A stretch of DNA of 64,000 bases from Numida meleagris (taxonomy: Eukaryota; Chordata; Aves; Galliformes; Numididae): assembly GCF_002078875.1 (NCBI RefSeq), contig NC_034414.1, forward strand, positions 8,417,993 through 8,481,992, in the 5' to 3' direction. Positions 1 through 14,396 of this stretch are shown in pieces. The stretch's first letter is position 1. Every line of letters begins with the position of its first letter. A model generated the notes under the pieces. It was not told where the DNA came from and searched no databases. It was given only the letters and a program-made list of their open reading frames with translations. The position numbers and the translations under genes were made by a program.

Positions 1-2253
1 AACCACAAGCAGATTACATTTTACCTTTATTTTGCAAGTGTTTGCAAAGTACTTCTGAAATAGTAGCGTTGTCAAACACAGGCCTGCTCATCAACATGGC
101 TGTTTCCTGAAATGCCAGTGTTACACTTCGGTGGAAGTGATGAAACAGCTTACAGTGTTTATCATAATACAGAAGCCATCCATGAAAAGGCTGTCTTGAG
201 TGGATGAGCTGCTTCTCTCTTCTGAGTGTGTTTATGCTGGGACCAAATTGAAATCCCTCAGAGGACTGAATGGAAGTTGGTGAAGGAGAACTAACATGAA
301 GAAGCTCAGTACAGCCCAGTAAGCAGTGAAAATCTCATTTTATGTGATTACTGAAAGAGGAAATCTGTTTTGTGCTTTGAATTGGGTGAGTGTGGAAGGG
401 AACTAGTTCCCGTTCCCTCTTGCGGACTTTGCTTTTGGTGTAACCTCTCATTTTTATATAGAATTAAAAACTGTATATACGACTCTAACTAGGATCGCTG
501 CCTAACAGCTTCTGGCAAAATACAGTTTTCAAAATAGTGAAGTGCTTTGGTGTTTACTTTAGGTGACGCAGGCTTGGGTTTATGACATGAAGCATGCGGA
601 GCTTTTAAAGCCTCTCAGCTGCGCAGATGCAAACTCCACTAATCCCAAAGAAAAATGTTATCTGCTATTCATTAAATGCAGATGAGATTCCTTTTTTAGT
701 AAGCACATAAGCAGATGTCTAAATTTAGGAACATGTGCGGTTGCAGTCATTATACATTTTGAATCTTTTTATCTCACTGTCTGTACTGGAGCTCACATTG
801 CTGTGTCTTTAAGAGGTCTCTGGCCCTAAGCCTCACTGTGGAACTTAGTTTGTCTTTGCAGAGTGCATTTTATATATATTTTTATTGAATTTATGTCTTC
901 CTATCCTTTTGTTGCCAGAGATATTTATATCTTTCAAGCTTGTTTTGCAAAACTCTGTGCTTGTTAGAAACTGAGGTATGCAAGTGCCTGGTTTATTCAA
1001 GTATTTTTTTCAACTCTGATGACAGGAGGTAATGGACAAGTATTGTCATTACTTATTAACTCCTGGAATGGCCAGATGTTTTCAAATATGAACATGCTCT
1101 GGCTTGCCCTGCTGTATAAACAATCTGCTGAGCATGGTATAGGCAGCCCAGGGTCTGGAGGCTGGATGTCCACCTCTCCCCATCCCACCCCACTGAAATG
1201 GCTGCCACTTTTTTCTTTCCCTGTCCACTCAGTACTGGAAGTCCTGCTGGAAGGTCCACAGGCTTATTCCTGCACCTCCTCTTCAAATTCACTCTTCCCT
1301 TTTTTTCTCTTTTTGGAAAACCCTTGCTTGTTAGAAAGAGGAGGGGAGAGGAAAGACCCCAAACAAGGTTGCTTCAGGAACCTAGAGGAGCATCTCAGGC
1401 AGAGATAATAGCTGCCCATTCCTGTGTGATGGAGCATTGGTGGAGAAACTTACCTCCTTGCCTTTGAAAGGGCTAAGGTAGGGTAGTCTGCCAGCCCAGG
1501 CAGCTGTCCTCTCTGTTTACAGTTTAAGCTGTCAATATAGCGTGGTAATTAATAAATAAATAAATCTGGTCTGTTTATTATCTCAATTGTGATAGTTCTA
1601 AATGCAAAATAAACCTGATTTTAAACAATCTTTATATTTGTTAGCCATTCTGCTGTTAGGAATAGAATACCTTGCTGTTAAAAAATGCAGCTCTTTTTTG
1701 TTTGATGAAACAGAAGTTCCACAATGTACAGAAACATGACAAACAAGTTGGGAAAGACAAAATTATGTTCAGTGCCAGTTCCAGGAAGACTTCTGGCATG
1801 TGGAGGTTTTGTTATGTTGGAATTTGCTCAGGGCATTACATGACCAACATGTCTTTTTCTGAACAAAGAACAAAAGAAAAACGTAAGGATTTTAATAGCA
1901 TAGGAATTAAAGTTCTAATTCATACTGCAGAACTTGACACTGTGCTTGGATAATGAGATCGTTTAACTTAGAAGAAATAATTGTGTATTCTAAAGGTGAA
2001 TTATCTACAGAATTTAATGTCACCTCTGAATGAGAATCTTAGAAGGCTCTGTGTCTGTTTTTCGCTCATACCACTGGGACCACTGATGGCATTCCCAATG
2101 TTTCTGTGACAGCAGAGTGCTGAGGAGTGATAATCAGAAACTCTTACCCTCATGTTCTTTGAGAGGTCCTATGTGATTTGAGCAAAAATCATTAAAGCTT
2201 TAGTCAAACTTACTCAAGAATGTTTGATTAATCCTATCAAGCTCCATTTTCAA

Positions 2254-2875
2254 CTCATAGAATCTTAGAATATACTGAGTTGGAAGGGACTCACAAGGAC
2301 CATCGAGTCCGACCCCTGGCTCCACACAGGACCTCCCAAAACTGAAACTCAATGTCTTAAAGCATTGTACAAATGCTCCTTGAACTTGGGCAGCTCGGTG
2401 CCATGACCACTGCCCTGGGGAATCCGTTCCAGGGCCTGACCGCCCTCTGGTGAAGAACCTTTTCCAAACACCCAGTCTGACCCTCCCCTGACACAGCTCC
2501 ATGCCATTTCCACAGGCCCTGTCACAGCCACCAGAGAGAAGGGATCAGTGCTGCCTGCCCCTCCGCTCCCTGTGAGGAGCTGCAGCCGCCATGAGGCCTC
2601 CCCTCAGCTCCTCTGCTCTGGGCTGAGCAAATCAAGGGACCTCAGCTGCTCCTCATACATTCTGCCCTCTAGATCCTTCACCATCTTTGTAGCTCTCCTT
2701 TTGGTGCTCTCTAATAGTTCTGTGTCCATCCTAAATTATGGTGCCACAAAGTGCACCCGGTATTTGGAGGTGAGGCCACACCAGAGCAGAGCGGGAAAAT
2801 CCTTTCCTACACCCGGTGGCAATGCTGGTCCTGATGCACCAGCATCAGGGTACAGCTGGCCTTGTTATATGTCAG
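2254..2875 (-). mobile_element. CR1 LINE fragment, antisense to the gene
   Basis: The left edge reads CTCATAGAATCTTAGAAT and is followed by a GAGTTGGAAGGGACT-type motif. This is the reverse complement of a CR1 3' end. Similarity continues through the 3' part of the reverse-transcriptase ORF in reverse, including the segment saying that a component is unlike the consensus near GGTGCCACAAAGTGCACC and GAGGTGAGGCCACACCAGAG. The copy is 5'-truncated and its ORF is broken by several stops and indels, so it is an old, dead insertion. The right boundary is approximate, because similarity fades around 2860-2885. Confidence 0.88.
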
Positions 2876-5800
2876 GTGAGGTAAGTCTCTGAGGTAAATT
2901 CCTGAATTAAAAACCAAACCTGGTAAAATCCAATGTTTTACATCAGTTTACAAATAAAAATGTTTTTAAATGGAGTAGTGTTATTGCATAATAACTAGGC
3001 CTTCCATAAGTGACTTCCTGTGTTTCCATTTTCTTCAGTGGTAATAAGCAACAGAAGCCACTTTTCAGAAATTCAGTTTTATTACTGAAAATTGTTTCTC
3101 AGCGGTCCCTGTTTCTGGCCCTTGTCTGTTTCTTGATTGCAAACTGTTCTCTCATGTACAAATTTCTCTTATCTTCTGCTCTTACCTGGAAGAAATACAC
3201 AATGTAACCAACATAACTAATGACAAACCAGTGAGTAAGCATAAGCTTGCGTGTGTGGCAGTGGTTTGATCATGTCCTACTGAAGAAGCCTAAGTAATGC
3301 CTAGGTTTATGTAGTGAATAGAGCTACCAGCTCATAGCAGTTGCGGTGCATTTTGTAATGCTGGGATTTGTGTGTCAGACATTGAAATAAGGTCCCCAAC
3401 TCAAAACAAATAGATTTTAAGGCTGGTTTTGGCAGATTTTTATTGTATCATTAGACTGTCATTCCAAAAATTGTTGTGCCTGCCTACAGGTTAAATTTGA
3501 GTTAGTGCTTTAACTGTGGAATTCCTTGAAATGAGAAAAATACTTTTGCAGTTTAAAGCTTATTTTTTGTACTCAGGAGTAGTTCTTTAAGAAACAATCC
3601 TTTGACTACCGTTTATCTTAAATGCCTGTAGTTGATCAATTAGGTGTTACTTTTCTGGATCTGTGTTGGTTTTTTTAACTTTGTTTTCCAAATATGAGAA
3701 ATGCTGAGAGAGGTTGCTTTGTACAGTCTTAAAGGCGTGTTTCAGAAAGTCTGAATATTTGGAGCTTAGTACTTCAATGTCTTTATAACATACTTTTTGA
3801 AAATCAGCATTTAACTATTTGAGAAGACAGAATTTTTGTCTATGAAAGTATTAAGGGATACAGAATACCTTAAAAGTGTAGTACTGGTGCGTGTTAGAGA
3901 GGTGTATGTATCCACATGGTAAGCAATATCAGAGGAAATTGATTTTGCTATGGAATATGTATTTTCCACTGATAATCATTTTACAGCGTTAAAAACATAT
4001 GCACTATTTTCAGGTTTCCCATTGTTTTCCTAACTATTGTAACGTTACCAGAAAGATACAGGGGTCTGTCTAGCCAGATTCATCCGCTAGCACGTATTTC
4101 GTGACGTAATTATGTCTAGAGGGCACTAGTAGTGAGAAGTTACCTAATAGAAAAACAGCATTCAGGATTTATAGTGTTTTCAGGTCAGAATAGGCTAATT
4201 TGAGTGTATACAGGAGGAATATAGAGCCTTTACCAAGATCTTTTTCCTATAAAATGTTATTTGTTTGCACATGCGCAATATAGTTTAGTGTTTGCATGGT
4301 GATATAATGATGGTCTTATTTTTCTCCTGTATGTTTTCTTACCCTTAGGAAATAACCACTGTACTAAAATTTGCTTTATAATTAAGAGTTGAGAAGTTTG
4401 TTACTTACAGTTGTGAAAGCTCTTTAACAAGTTCTTAGAAAGTCTTAAAGACTTCAGATTTCTCTTTAAAAGATATGTTTTCTTGATCCTTACACTGACC
4501 TCTAGCGGTTAGTACATTTTGAGTCATCTTCAAACTCCTTTCTCCAGTGTAAAGTAAATTTTGTACCATGACTTTTTAGGAACTGTTAGGTTGACAAAGA
4601 CAGGCAGGTTAGGAAAAATCCCAACTTCTCCACACTCTGCCCTCTCTGGGTAAGCACTCACATGTATTATGTAGAACATACAGAATTTTTGTACTAAAAG
4701 GCAAACATCCAAGTTGTCAAAATCTGAAAGCTGCCTGCTGTTTGCAGCCTGACATCTCCACCACTTATCTTTAGCTTGTGAGCTGCCTTCTGACATTTTT
4801 ATGCACTGGGTCCTACACTCCTGTGAAACCTGTCTCATTCTGACATCCTTTGTTTTACTATGATAGTGAATTGAGAGCTGAGAATGGAAGAGCTGAAGGT
4901 ACTGTGAAATGTCTTGTAAACTTCTGTTTTCTGTTTATGTAGTTGATCTCTTGGACACCATATTTTAACCAAGTTTGGGAAAAAAAAAGCAGAACTGAAG
5001 TTGAGAATGCATTCCTAGTTGCTCTCCATATAGTCTCTGGGTACCAAAATTTGAGTTAACATTATAAGCAGCTGTATGTGTAAGGTAAGGGAAAAATACT
5101 GCTTTTTGTTAAAGCAGATTATGATATGTCATTAATAACTGCTTCCATTACTACTGTTAAACTCTCAGTGGAATGCTTCTCTTTGCTTGTTTCCAGTATA
5201 CCAAATTCATTTTTAAATTATTTCTTATTTTATGATTTTATTTGTCTTTAAGTGATTTTCCTTAGTTTGTCTAAGCTCCATTGTTGTTAGAAACACAGAT
5301 CATGAGCACAAACTACTTGTCTTTTGTCTCATTAGGGAAGAAGGGCCTTGCAATCTGGCTGCCCCACGTTTCTAGGAATCAGTGCAAGCTATTAAATCTC
5401 TAGACATAATAATACTGTTTGCAGAATTCTGGCCTTGATTGTGCTCGGATTTTTCATGTTCAATAATTAATTTGATATCCCAGAATGTATATTGATTAAA
5501 CATTGCTTAAGGAATAAAACTCAGATCATTGCAAAGTTTGTCATACAGATCTTGTTTTAAGAGAAGAATTATAAAAAGATAACTGTACACTTTTCCTAAG
5601 TTAGATTCATTATTTTCTCAGAATTTATTTGTAGTTTGGTTATATTACATTGTGAAAGATTTTAAACAATATCCTAAGAGTGCTGTAGCTTTAAACTATA
5701 CCATGTTGGCCTGTAGCTGGCAGGAGAAATCAACAGAATTTTTTTGGCAAAGAATGTAGGCAAGAACGCTTCTGTATTATCCGAAACTATGTACAGGCAC

Positions 5801-7375
5801 AGGTTGGCTTTCCAGCGATATGAGCTGTTTTGTTTGCCCCAGTGCACTCTTCATATAGTTAAGCTTTTTTAGTTAACTTTCAGTGTTGTTGATTGTAAAT
5901 TTTACATCTCCTTATATTTTTATTTTAATCTACAAATAATTTGGAATCAGTAATCTACTTCTGACATTTTGGAATGTGCTAAATTACAAGAAGGGCTGCA
6001 GACAGTATAACCACCTTGAGAAGATGGATTTTATTAGTCCTCTGTTAGAGACTGAAAACCAAAAGCAAAACAGGAGGGTCTTTTGTTCTCACTAGTGCAA
6101 AAGAGAATCTCTTATAAATTTAAGATTTTTTTTCAGGAACTTAGCTATTGTGAGCATATGGGTGTTTATTACATTTTAGTTACGTGCTAAAAATCAGCCC
6201 ATGTGAGGTGAAGTGCTGTGATGAAAATTCCAGTCTCACTTCTACATGTGCTGTCATTTAGCATTTATTTTTAAAATCTTTTAAGTTTCATCTTGATTGT
6301 GTTCTACTCATAGTAATATTGTGGCTTCTTTGTAGCTTCTCAAGGAAGAATCGCCTGTTTTTTGTTGTTTTATTTCCCATCTGTCCAGTGTTGACACTAA
6401 CTACAGTGTGCTGGTATATGCAAAGATTAGATCTTGAGTTGAATCCTCAGAGGATGTTTGTGCATTTTGTCTGTTTACTCTTTTGCTTTGTTTTTGTTTA
6501 AATTAAGGTTCCACTGCTCATACTCTAAATAGATAGACTCTGTGGCAGACTTGAGGACTGTTAGGCTCCTTGAGGAACCGTGGCAGCTTCTGCTGACTTA
6601 CTGAGCTGTAAGCAGTGGTAGCAGAATTTAACATACTTGGATATTTCATTTTTTTTCTTAGGTGCCCTTTCATTAAGGTCACTTTATTGGGAACAAAACT
6701 AGATTCTGACAAAAAGACTTAACTTGAATATTCAAAACACTAAAATTCACTTTTCTAAACAAAACGATATTTATGTTGACACCTTGTCAGCAGCATTGTG
6801 TTTTTTGAGGGTAAAAACTGACACAAAATAACCTTTGTGAGGGAAGATCTGTAACTGCAATTTTTTGTCTTCCAAGTGTACTCTTCTCCATGCATCTTGG
6901 TGAGTTGCTTCTGCCATTGCCTGTCAGTGTTTCCCCGTGCTGTGCATACAAGCAGGTTATGTTTTTATTTCAGAGATATGTTAATCTGGTAAAGGATTTA
7001 TAGCAGTGACCTGCATGGTATCAACCTTCCAAGACAGAAGTTGTCAGTGAGATCTTGTTCTATGTATCTTTCTTTGTGAAAAAGTCTAGCTAAGTCTCGA
7101 CGCTTCTAAAATCTTTATGAAGGTTCCATGCAAGTCTCAATGCAAGTCTGGGAACTTTACCTGCCAGTGTTGTCTCTGGCCAGAGAGTATAGATTGGTTA
7201 ATAGATAAAGGGCAAATGAAGAGGAAAAGAATGAAAGGATCCTTCCTTCTGCAGAAAGTTGAATTGCTAGTGATTGCAGGAAATTGAATATAGATTTTCC
7301 GAGTGCTGGGAGCCAGGGTCTGAGGCCATTAGGCCTCTGCACTTAAAATACTGGAACAATTCCCAAAGTACAAGC

Positions 7376-7418
7376 AGAGACAATCTAATACACAGAAAGA
7401 GACAATCTAATATACAGA
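7376..7418. repeat. Two-copy 21-bp tandem duplication
   Basis: A 21-bp unit beginning AGAGACAATCTAATA is present at 7376-7396 and again at 7398-7418, with a single C/T difference. It is probably a local slippage duplication with no evident function. Confidence 0.7.
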
Positions 7419-10400
7419 ATTGCTGTTGCTTCTTCATGATTGTTTCAAGGATGTGAAAGCTTCTGAAACAGTGCGAGAAAGTCAGTCCCTTCAGTTTCAT
7501 CAAAACTGCGCTGTTTCTTAAAAGCAGCTGTAATTTTATCCCTTTCCAAAAGTCTAGCTGCAGAACATTCTGCCTAGATCCTGACATAATTTCTAACTTA
7601 ATTATCTTTTGTGAGCAACCTGTTACGCCTGAGCATGTGTAGCTTTGCTCAATTATTGATGCCTTCTGTAGGTTGTTAGCTGACACAGGTATTTTTGCGG
7701 ATCAGGACATTGCTGATTTGCTGTCTATCCCTTCTTGTTACTGGCACTTACTCAATTCAGATAAAAGTTTATATGGTACATTCTGGAAAACACTTCAGAT
7801 ACCATGGAAAGTATTTTCATGGTAGCAAAGCTTTGATGTGAAACTGCCACTTCAGTGAGAAGACATGCTGTCAAATAAGGAATAGAGCCACAACTAGTCT
7901 TATAGACTGGTAAGAATAAAGAGCATGTTTGAATCTTTTTTCTAATGATTGTGGCAGCCCTTTTCTGTTTTGATCCTTTCTCTGAATTGTAAGCCTATTC
8001 ATAGTAAGCTTTCCTAGGAAAGGAAGTTGAAATCTGAATGCTGTTGGGGAAAAAATGAATATTTCTTAATGAACTTCAGAGTTTATTATGGGCATAGAGG
8101 CAATTCATTTGGTTGTTGCTATAGTGTGTGGCATTACACTAGACTTAGCAATTGTCTTTAGGGGTGGACATTTCTCTTGCCATTTTCTGTTACATATTTT
8201 GATCTAGGTACTTTACTTCAGAGCTTCGTGGTGGTAGAAATTGATTGTACTCGGTAAGAATATTTTTATATAGTGAAAATTGAGAGAGAAACAATGAAAA
8301 ATACATTGCCACAGAGAGACAATGTAGCATTGGTCATAAACCGGAGAAAACTTATGCAATGTGCAGCTTAGGAAGAGAAATAAGAGAAAAATAAAGAGTA
8401 GAAGAAGTTTATTACTGGCAATAATTGATTATTAATTATGCAACATAGAGGAGGATAAAGCACATGCAGTGTACTGACTTAGGAAGTAATGAACTCTTAG
8501 GATTCAGGGCTGTCTTTATGACCTATCCTGTAAACCAAGTAGCTGATAACTGCAGATAGATAATGCTAACAGCCACAGTGACAATTACAGGTTTAGATGC
8601 TATGTTGCTTTAAAAATTATTCCTTGTGGATGTTTTACTATCAGTTGTGCTTTACCTACCACTGAAATTAGTTGAACTTATCAATATCTTTTACCTATTT
8701 AATATTCTCCATCCTACGTGTTGATGTGATTACATGGCATATTATTAACTAATCAGATAAGGCCATCAGAAATTTGAAGCAGTCACTGAAGTTCTGATCA
8801 TCTTTCTTAAATCTTGATAAGGAAGCATGACTGGGCAGTATCAGCATTCTCAGGGCAGATATTCAGGAAATATGTTGATGTAACATAACATGATACTGGT
8901 AACAACTAGAGACAGTCTTTCAAGGAAAGTCTTGAATCTTTGCGTAACTGATGCATCAGTGCTGTTAGAGATGCCATTTGTGATTCTGAGGCCAATATAT
9001 GCATTTGTTGGTAGAAAAAAATTCCCATGTAATTAAGTAATTTCATTATACAAATGGTTGTTAAATAATTATACTTTGCCAAGATGCATAAATACTACTA
9101 CCATTACTGCTGGATGCAGTCATTTTCACTTCTTTCCTTTGACAACTTAAGAATGCTGCTGAAAGTTAAGTGGTTTTCCTGTACCACTCTGGAAATAACT
9201 GTATTTTCACAGTGGGCAGAATGAATCTTGTGCCCTTAATAGTTGCTATCAAATGATGACATAAGTATACTTGGTAAATGACGGAAAGCTTTTTCTGAAT
9301 TCCTTGCTGTCTTATCGGATTGTTTTGTCATGTTGTTCTCTGAGTACTGTTTGTATAAGTTGCCCTAAGAAAAGTGACAGAGTCAAATGTGAGTTGAGCA
9401 AAACTAACAAAATAAACATGGATCATAACGAAGTAATGAAGAAAGGGATATAGTAGTATACTATAGTAACTGAGATCAGTAAATTAAATTCATGACTTTT
9501 GATGGAATAAGGTCTTGCTTGTCTTGCTGCTGCTAACACATCGCTTGTCACAGTTCCTTGATAATAATAAGGGGCAGATAATTTATTTTCTGATTGTTTG
9601 TTGTGTGGTTGTACACCCTTTGAAGAAAGCATTATTTTTTTGCCAGTTAACATAAACTTATATTTACTGATTTGGATATTGGGAAACAAAGACCACAAGC
9701 ACTTCAAACATTTGAGGGAAAATGCCTCTTTTTTCCCCTTTTCCCAGACTTGGTATCACTTAAGTCTCCTCTCCAGCTCCCTTGCTGTAGCTGCTGGTTA
9801 TGCTCTGTCCCTTCAGTGAGGCAACGGATGGCATAGGAGGTCAGGTTCAGTGCATGCTCACGCTCCTTGTTTTTCACTCTTTTCTGCCACTGCACCTTCC
9901 TTCCTTCGTGTTTGCTAGGCTCTGACATGAGCTTATTCATGGTCTGCAGGTCCTATGGGGATGTATCTGCTCCACCATGGAGCAATTCCTAATTCTCTGA
10001 CCTTGGTCATGTCTCGTTCCTTTGTTTTCAACATTGTTCTTTTTGTTGTTCTCTTGTACCCCTTGTTCTCTCTTCCCCATTGCTTTCTGCCCTTTCTTAG
10101 ATAAGTTGTTGCAAAGGTGCTGTCGGTGTCACTGATGGGCTTATCTTTGGCCAGCGGTGGATATGCTGCAGAGCCAAGAGTGTCTGGCACAGGGCAGCAC
10201 CTGATCTCTTTCCACTCCTGCAGCCCCTGCCACCCAAACCTTGCCTTTTGTACCCAACACAATATAGAAAGCTGTTAAAACTTTGATGTGTGGGTGTGCA
10301 TTTCATTACAAGGGTAAAGGTAGTGGAAGTTTGTTCAATCTTCAGTTACTAGTAAAAATAGCTTTTGTTATGAAGAGAGAATTGGTTTCACGTCGTATAC

Positions 10401-12169
10401 ACCCTGGATTTCACCAGTGTCTTCTGATTTGGTGTCTCTGACATGAGCAGCAGAAAGAGGAAAGTGAACACTTGTTTTGGAGACTGCAATCAATGAAATA
10501 AAATGAAGCAGTACATTTTGTATTAAGATTAATAGCATAACTAGTAAAGGTGATAGGGAAAGTATGATCTAAAGGCACACAGATATTTACAGAAAACAAG
10601 CTATGCATTTTTTGACTTAGCTAAATTATGTGTGACCAAACTCCTGCTGATTCCATGACCAGCCAGGCTTCTGGAAGGAGATGTCCACAACCCAGGTGTA
10701 CAGCCAACTGACAACTGAGTAAATTACTAAGCAAATCAATTAAGTGGCAAAGTGTCAGCCTGCCAAGAGTTATATCAGTTTTATGTCTGTGTGTACCACT
10801 CTTCGAATGATGTGAAAAGTCAGTGTAGTAAAGACCCTATGTCAACACGTACAGAAAAGTGCTGTGGATAGTAAGCTTTCTTCCCACAGGAGAAATGGGA
10901 CTGATCTTTCCTTCTTAGTAATAACTGAGCAGATAAATGTGCCTACCTTAGTATTGCTTCAGGCAGTACTACTTCCTGGCTCACCTTTGAGCCGTAGTGT
11001 CCCATGATCATTCTGCAGTTGTAGAAGCAAGTGGTTAAGAACTGGCTGAGAGGCTGTGGGCCAAGTTCTGTTTTCGGAGAATAAGATGTAAAATACACTA
11101 GTGGAGTAGTCAAAAGGCAGCTAATAGTCTAATAGTAATTGTTTTCATTTCTTGTGGTACACTGACTGAATAAATGCACTTCCCCAAGCATTTTCAGTCA
11201 AAGAAAAGAAAGGCTTTGTCATCAGAAATGTATACTTAATTCCATTGTTTGAAGCTGTAATTTGAAGTTTTGTCAAGTGTTTCTTTTTGGACCTTGTACA
11301 CAACATGCATGGATATCTACTGCTTGAAAATCTGAGTCTTACAGATAATACCTAGATTTTACTGAATGCTTTTTCAATGAGAAAGCAGCAAGAGATTCAT
11401 ATGTCACCTTAGGAAATGCTCTTGACCACAAAATTCATAGATAAAATGCAACAGATGCCTGTGTGAGTGTGATACTGTGAACACAGTGATTTCCAAGATG
11501 GGCATTCATGCATGGAAAATTGTCCTTATATGCAATTACAAATGCATATGTGTGCACTGCTCTTACAGTGAGCCTTATTTTTATTCAGACCTCTTTTGGT
11601 GTGCTTGTGGTTGTTAAATGTGGTTGTTAAATGGTGGATCCCATATCAGCCAGTCATCTGCCATCGATAGAAAAGTTAAAGGCTTCAGACCAGCGTGTTT
11701 GATTTGAGGAAATCCAAATTAATACCACTTTTCCTGTCAGTGCTGGAAGCAATGGGAGGAGAGGAAAGGGTGTTGACCTCAGAATGGGCAGCCTGGCAGG
11801 GGAGCGACTGCTTCTCTCACTTCCTGGTCACAATTCTGTCAATGCCCTTTTCTTCCCTGAATGTGTTAATTCTTTATGGACATTAGAAAAAAATGGACAC
11901 TTTTATACCTTAATCTTTTAATAGATGAGAAATAATTACCAAGGAATTTGTGGGAGTATTATTCTGTTAGGCTTTCATAAGCAGAAGGCAGGGTCTCAGG
12001 CTGGTGAGCATACAAAGTCTGGGGAAAAGAGAAGACTGCATGTGAAGCTTAAAGCTTCCCAGCTGTTGAGTGAGTAGTGCATGTTTGTGGCCTAGTCTTA
12101 CAGAACTTGTATTCTCTGGACATGTCTATTTTTTTTTCTTATTTGTTTATGACTATTAAATTTTTGTTT

Positions 12170-12770
12170 CATAGAATCGTATCATAGAATGGCTTAGGTA
12201 GGAGGAGACCTTAAGGGTCATCTAGTTCGAACCCCCCCCATTGCCATGAGCAGGGTTGCCAGGCACTAGATCAGGCTGCTCATGATCTCATCCAGCCTGG
12301 CCTCAAAATGTCTCCAGGGATGGGGCATCCACAACCTCTCTTGGCAATCCTTTCTAGCACCTCACTACCCTCTGAGTTAAAAATGTCTTCCTAACATCTA
12401 ACCTAAATCTCCCCTCTTTCAGTTTAAAGCCATTTCCCCTTGTCCTATCACCATTAGACTGTGTAAAAGGTTGGTCCTCCTGCTTGTAAGCTCCCTTCAA
12501 GTACTGGAAGGCTACAGTGAGGTATCTCCAGAGCCTTCTCTTCTCCAAGCTTAGTAAGTCCGACTCTCTCAACCTTTCCTCATAGTAGAGGTGTAGAGCA
12601 CTTCTGATCGTCTTTGTGGCCATCCTCTGGACCTGCTCCAACAGCTCTGCATCCTTTCTGTACTGGGGACTCAGGCTTGGGCACAGTACTCCAGATGGTA
12701 CCTCACAAAGGCAGAGCAGAGAGGGACAATCCCCTTCCTCTCCCTGCTGACTACTCTGTGACATTTATCT
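12170..12770 (-). mobile_element. CR1 LINE fragment, antisense to the gene
   Basis: It starts with CATAGAATCGTATCATAGAA, the reverse-complement 3' repeat of CR1. It then carries the CR1 3' UTR and about 135 minus-strand codons of the end of the reverse-transcriptase ORF. The minus translation at 12354-12764 shows the CR1 signatures [50 protein letters not shown] and RVVR. The frame is altered relative to functional CR1 elements (for example, the usual WN after RVVR is lost) and the 5' part is missing. It is a non-coding fossil. Confidence 0.92.
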
Positions 12771-14396
12771 GTGTGGCAACAGCTCCTGCCTCATTTGACT
12801 GAGGATTTAGCATGTCTTTGAAGAAGTGGAGCAGATTCCCAGATTCAGGCTGTAAGGCAGTACTTTGACGTGCAAATAAACATTACAAATTTACAAAGGT
12901 TGGAATCTAATGCAAGTGTCATTGGTTTCCTGTCAGTATTGTCAGAGGAAAATGAAAAACATCTTGAGTGAATCAAACAACTTAAGCTCAATTTATGTTT
13001 TTGTGTTTTGTGTTCATTTTAGTCAGAGATAAAAGAGTATGGTTCTTGGCATACTTGGAAAGTCACTATTCTGGTGGTGTGTGCTGTTACTACACAAACT
13101 GTTTTCTTTAAATGTTTCTGTGTAGCTAGCTTAAGCCAGCTGTCAGGTCTGTAGGTGACTGTGGGTGTGGAGGATGATGCTATCCTGGTTCTCAACAGTG
13201 AATTTTCTGCCTGTTGGAATAATGACAAATGTCTAAATATTGATTTTCTTTAGTTTGGGTGATCAGTACTAATGAGTTAAGGTTTGTCAATGCAGCTCTT
13301 GAGAAATGAGGGTTTTTGTTTAGTTGGCTAGTTGTTAGTGACTATGGACACTATTCATAATTAGGGCTTTCAGAAAATGAAGACATTTTTATTTTGTAAG
13401 CCAGTATCTATGATGACAAATCAGAGTCAAGTAAGGTATTTGAAATTTCTTTAACAGAGTCCTGTATGTAATAAAGTATTTGCAGAGACAAGTTGTTCTC
13501 TAGGTTTGATTGTGTGTCACGTGAATAAGGGCTGATGGGCTAGCTGGATAGATGAGGTGATGGTGCTACCAGTCATTCTGAACAGACCTCTTGTGCACTT
13601 AAATATTGAAGAAGAAATGCTGTGATTTCATTGTAATGAAACTCCTTAAGTTAAGATATAGCTATATCATTTCCAATCTTCTCTTGTTGGTAGAGCAGCT
13701 AGAAATGTGGCCTTTTAGATCAAAAGCATTTTTATAATTGTACAAATATTACTGAGTAAAGATTCCAGAAGCATCATTACACTGCCTTAAATATGGACCA
13801 AAAAATAAAATAGACTCGATTGATAAACAGGATTATAAAAACATGGTGTAACTGGAACATGTTTGCTGCTTAAACATGGATGCCAAGTGCAGTGAATTTT
13901 TCAAGTTTCAAAGAACTTGTTCCATACACAGACTTTAGTGGCCATATTGTCTATCCTGTATGGACTGCCTTTTTATGTCCCCTTCAAAATTTTATCCTTT
14001 CCTAGCATGGTAATTCTGTCTGAAATTAAATTGTCCATCTTTCCATATTAAAAAAAAAAATAATAATAACATTCTCATTGTCTGATGAGAATCTTTTTGA
14101 AATTTCATTCAGAATTGTCAGTCCTGGCCTTCAGTTTTGTTGTGATGAGAAAGAATTGGTTTTAACATAACTATTTTTTGAATTTTTAAATTTTAAGCCT
14201 CAGGTAGTAATAGTTATGCTGACACAAGAGGCATGTGAGGACAAGATTTGTGAAGACTTACAGACTGCAATAAGCTGGAAACATTTGCTGTTTTGCCTGG
14301 TGTTCTCCCTAAAGTTGTACCTTTTAAATTAACGTGCTCTGGAGCCTCTTGGAATGGAAGTCTAAAATTGTTTCTTTTTGTCTTTGTCTGTTGTAG

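Larger units (their letters stand above)
1..14396 (+). other. Upstream intron (partial) of the GALNT18-like gene
   Basis: No exon of the transferase or of another gene could be recognised here. Open frames are short (none above 139 codons), on both strands, and resemble no protein family I know. The stretch ends in a convincing acceptor: a T-rich tract followed by TTGTAG at 14391-14396. Two antisense CR1 fragments lie inside it (about 2254-2875 and 12170-12770). Minor structure includes an AATA-rich run near 1549-1566, a 22-bp-spaced tandem duplication at 7376-7418 and a 14-bp palindrome at 8947-8960. Calling it intron is an inference: the first visible exon begins in mid-codon, so an earlier exon must exist, and nothing here looks like a promoter or first exon. 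Confidence 0.75.

Noticed and set aside
7267..7686. 139-codon minus-strand frame, the longest outside repeats and exons in the first intron
   Set aside because: The translation has no family resemblance and includes the local tandem duplication. There are no convincing exon boundaries.
8947..8960. 14-bp palindrome ACTGATGCATCAGT as an operator or binding site
   Set aside because: Perfect but isolated. Palindromes of this size are expected occasionally in 64 kb, and no context supports function.
12354..12764. 136-codon minus-strand frame
   Set aside because: It is the end of a CR1 reverse-transcriptase ORF with altered residues, part of the mobile element and not a host gene.
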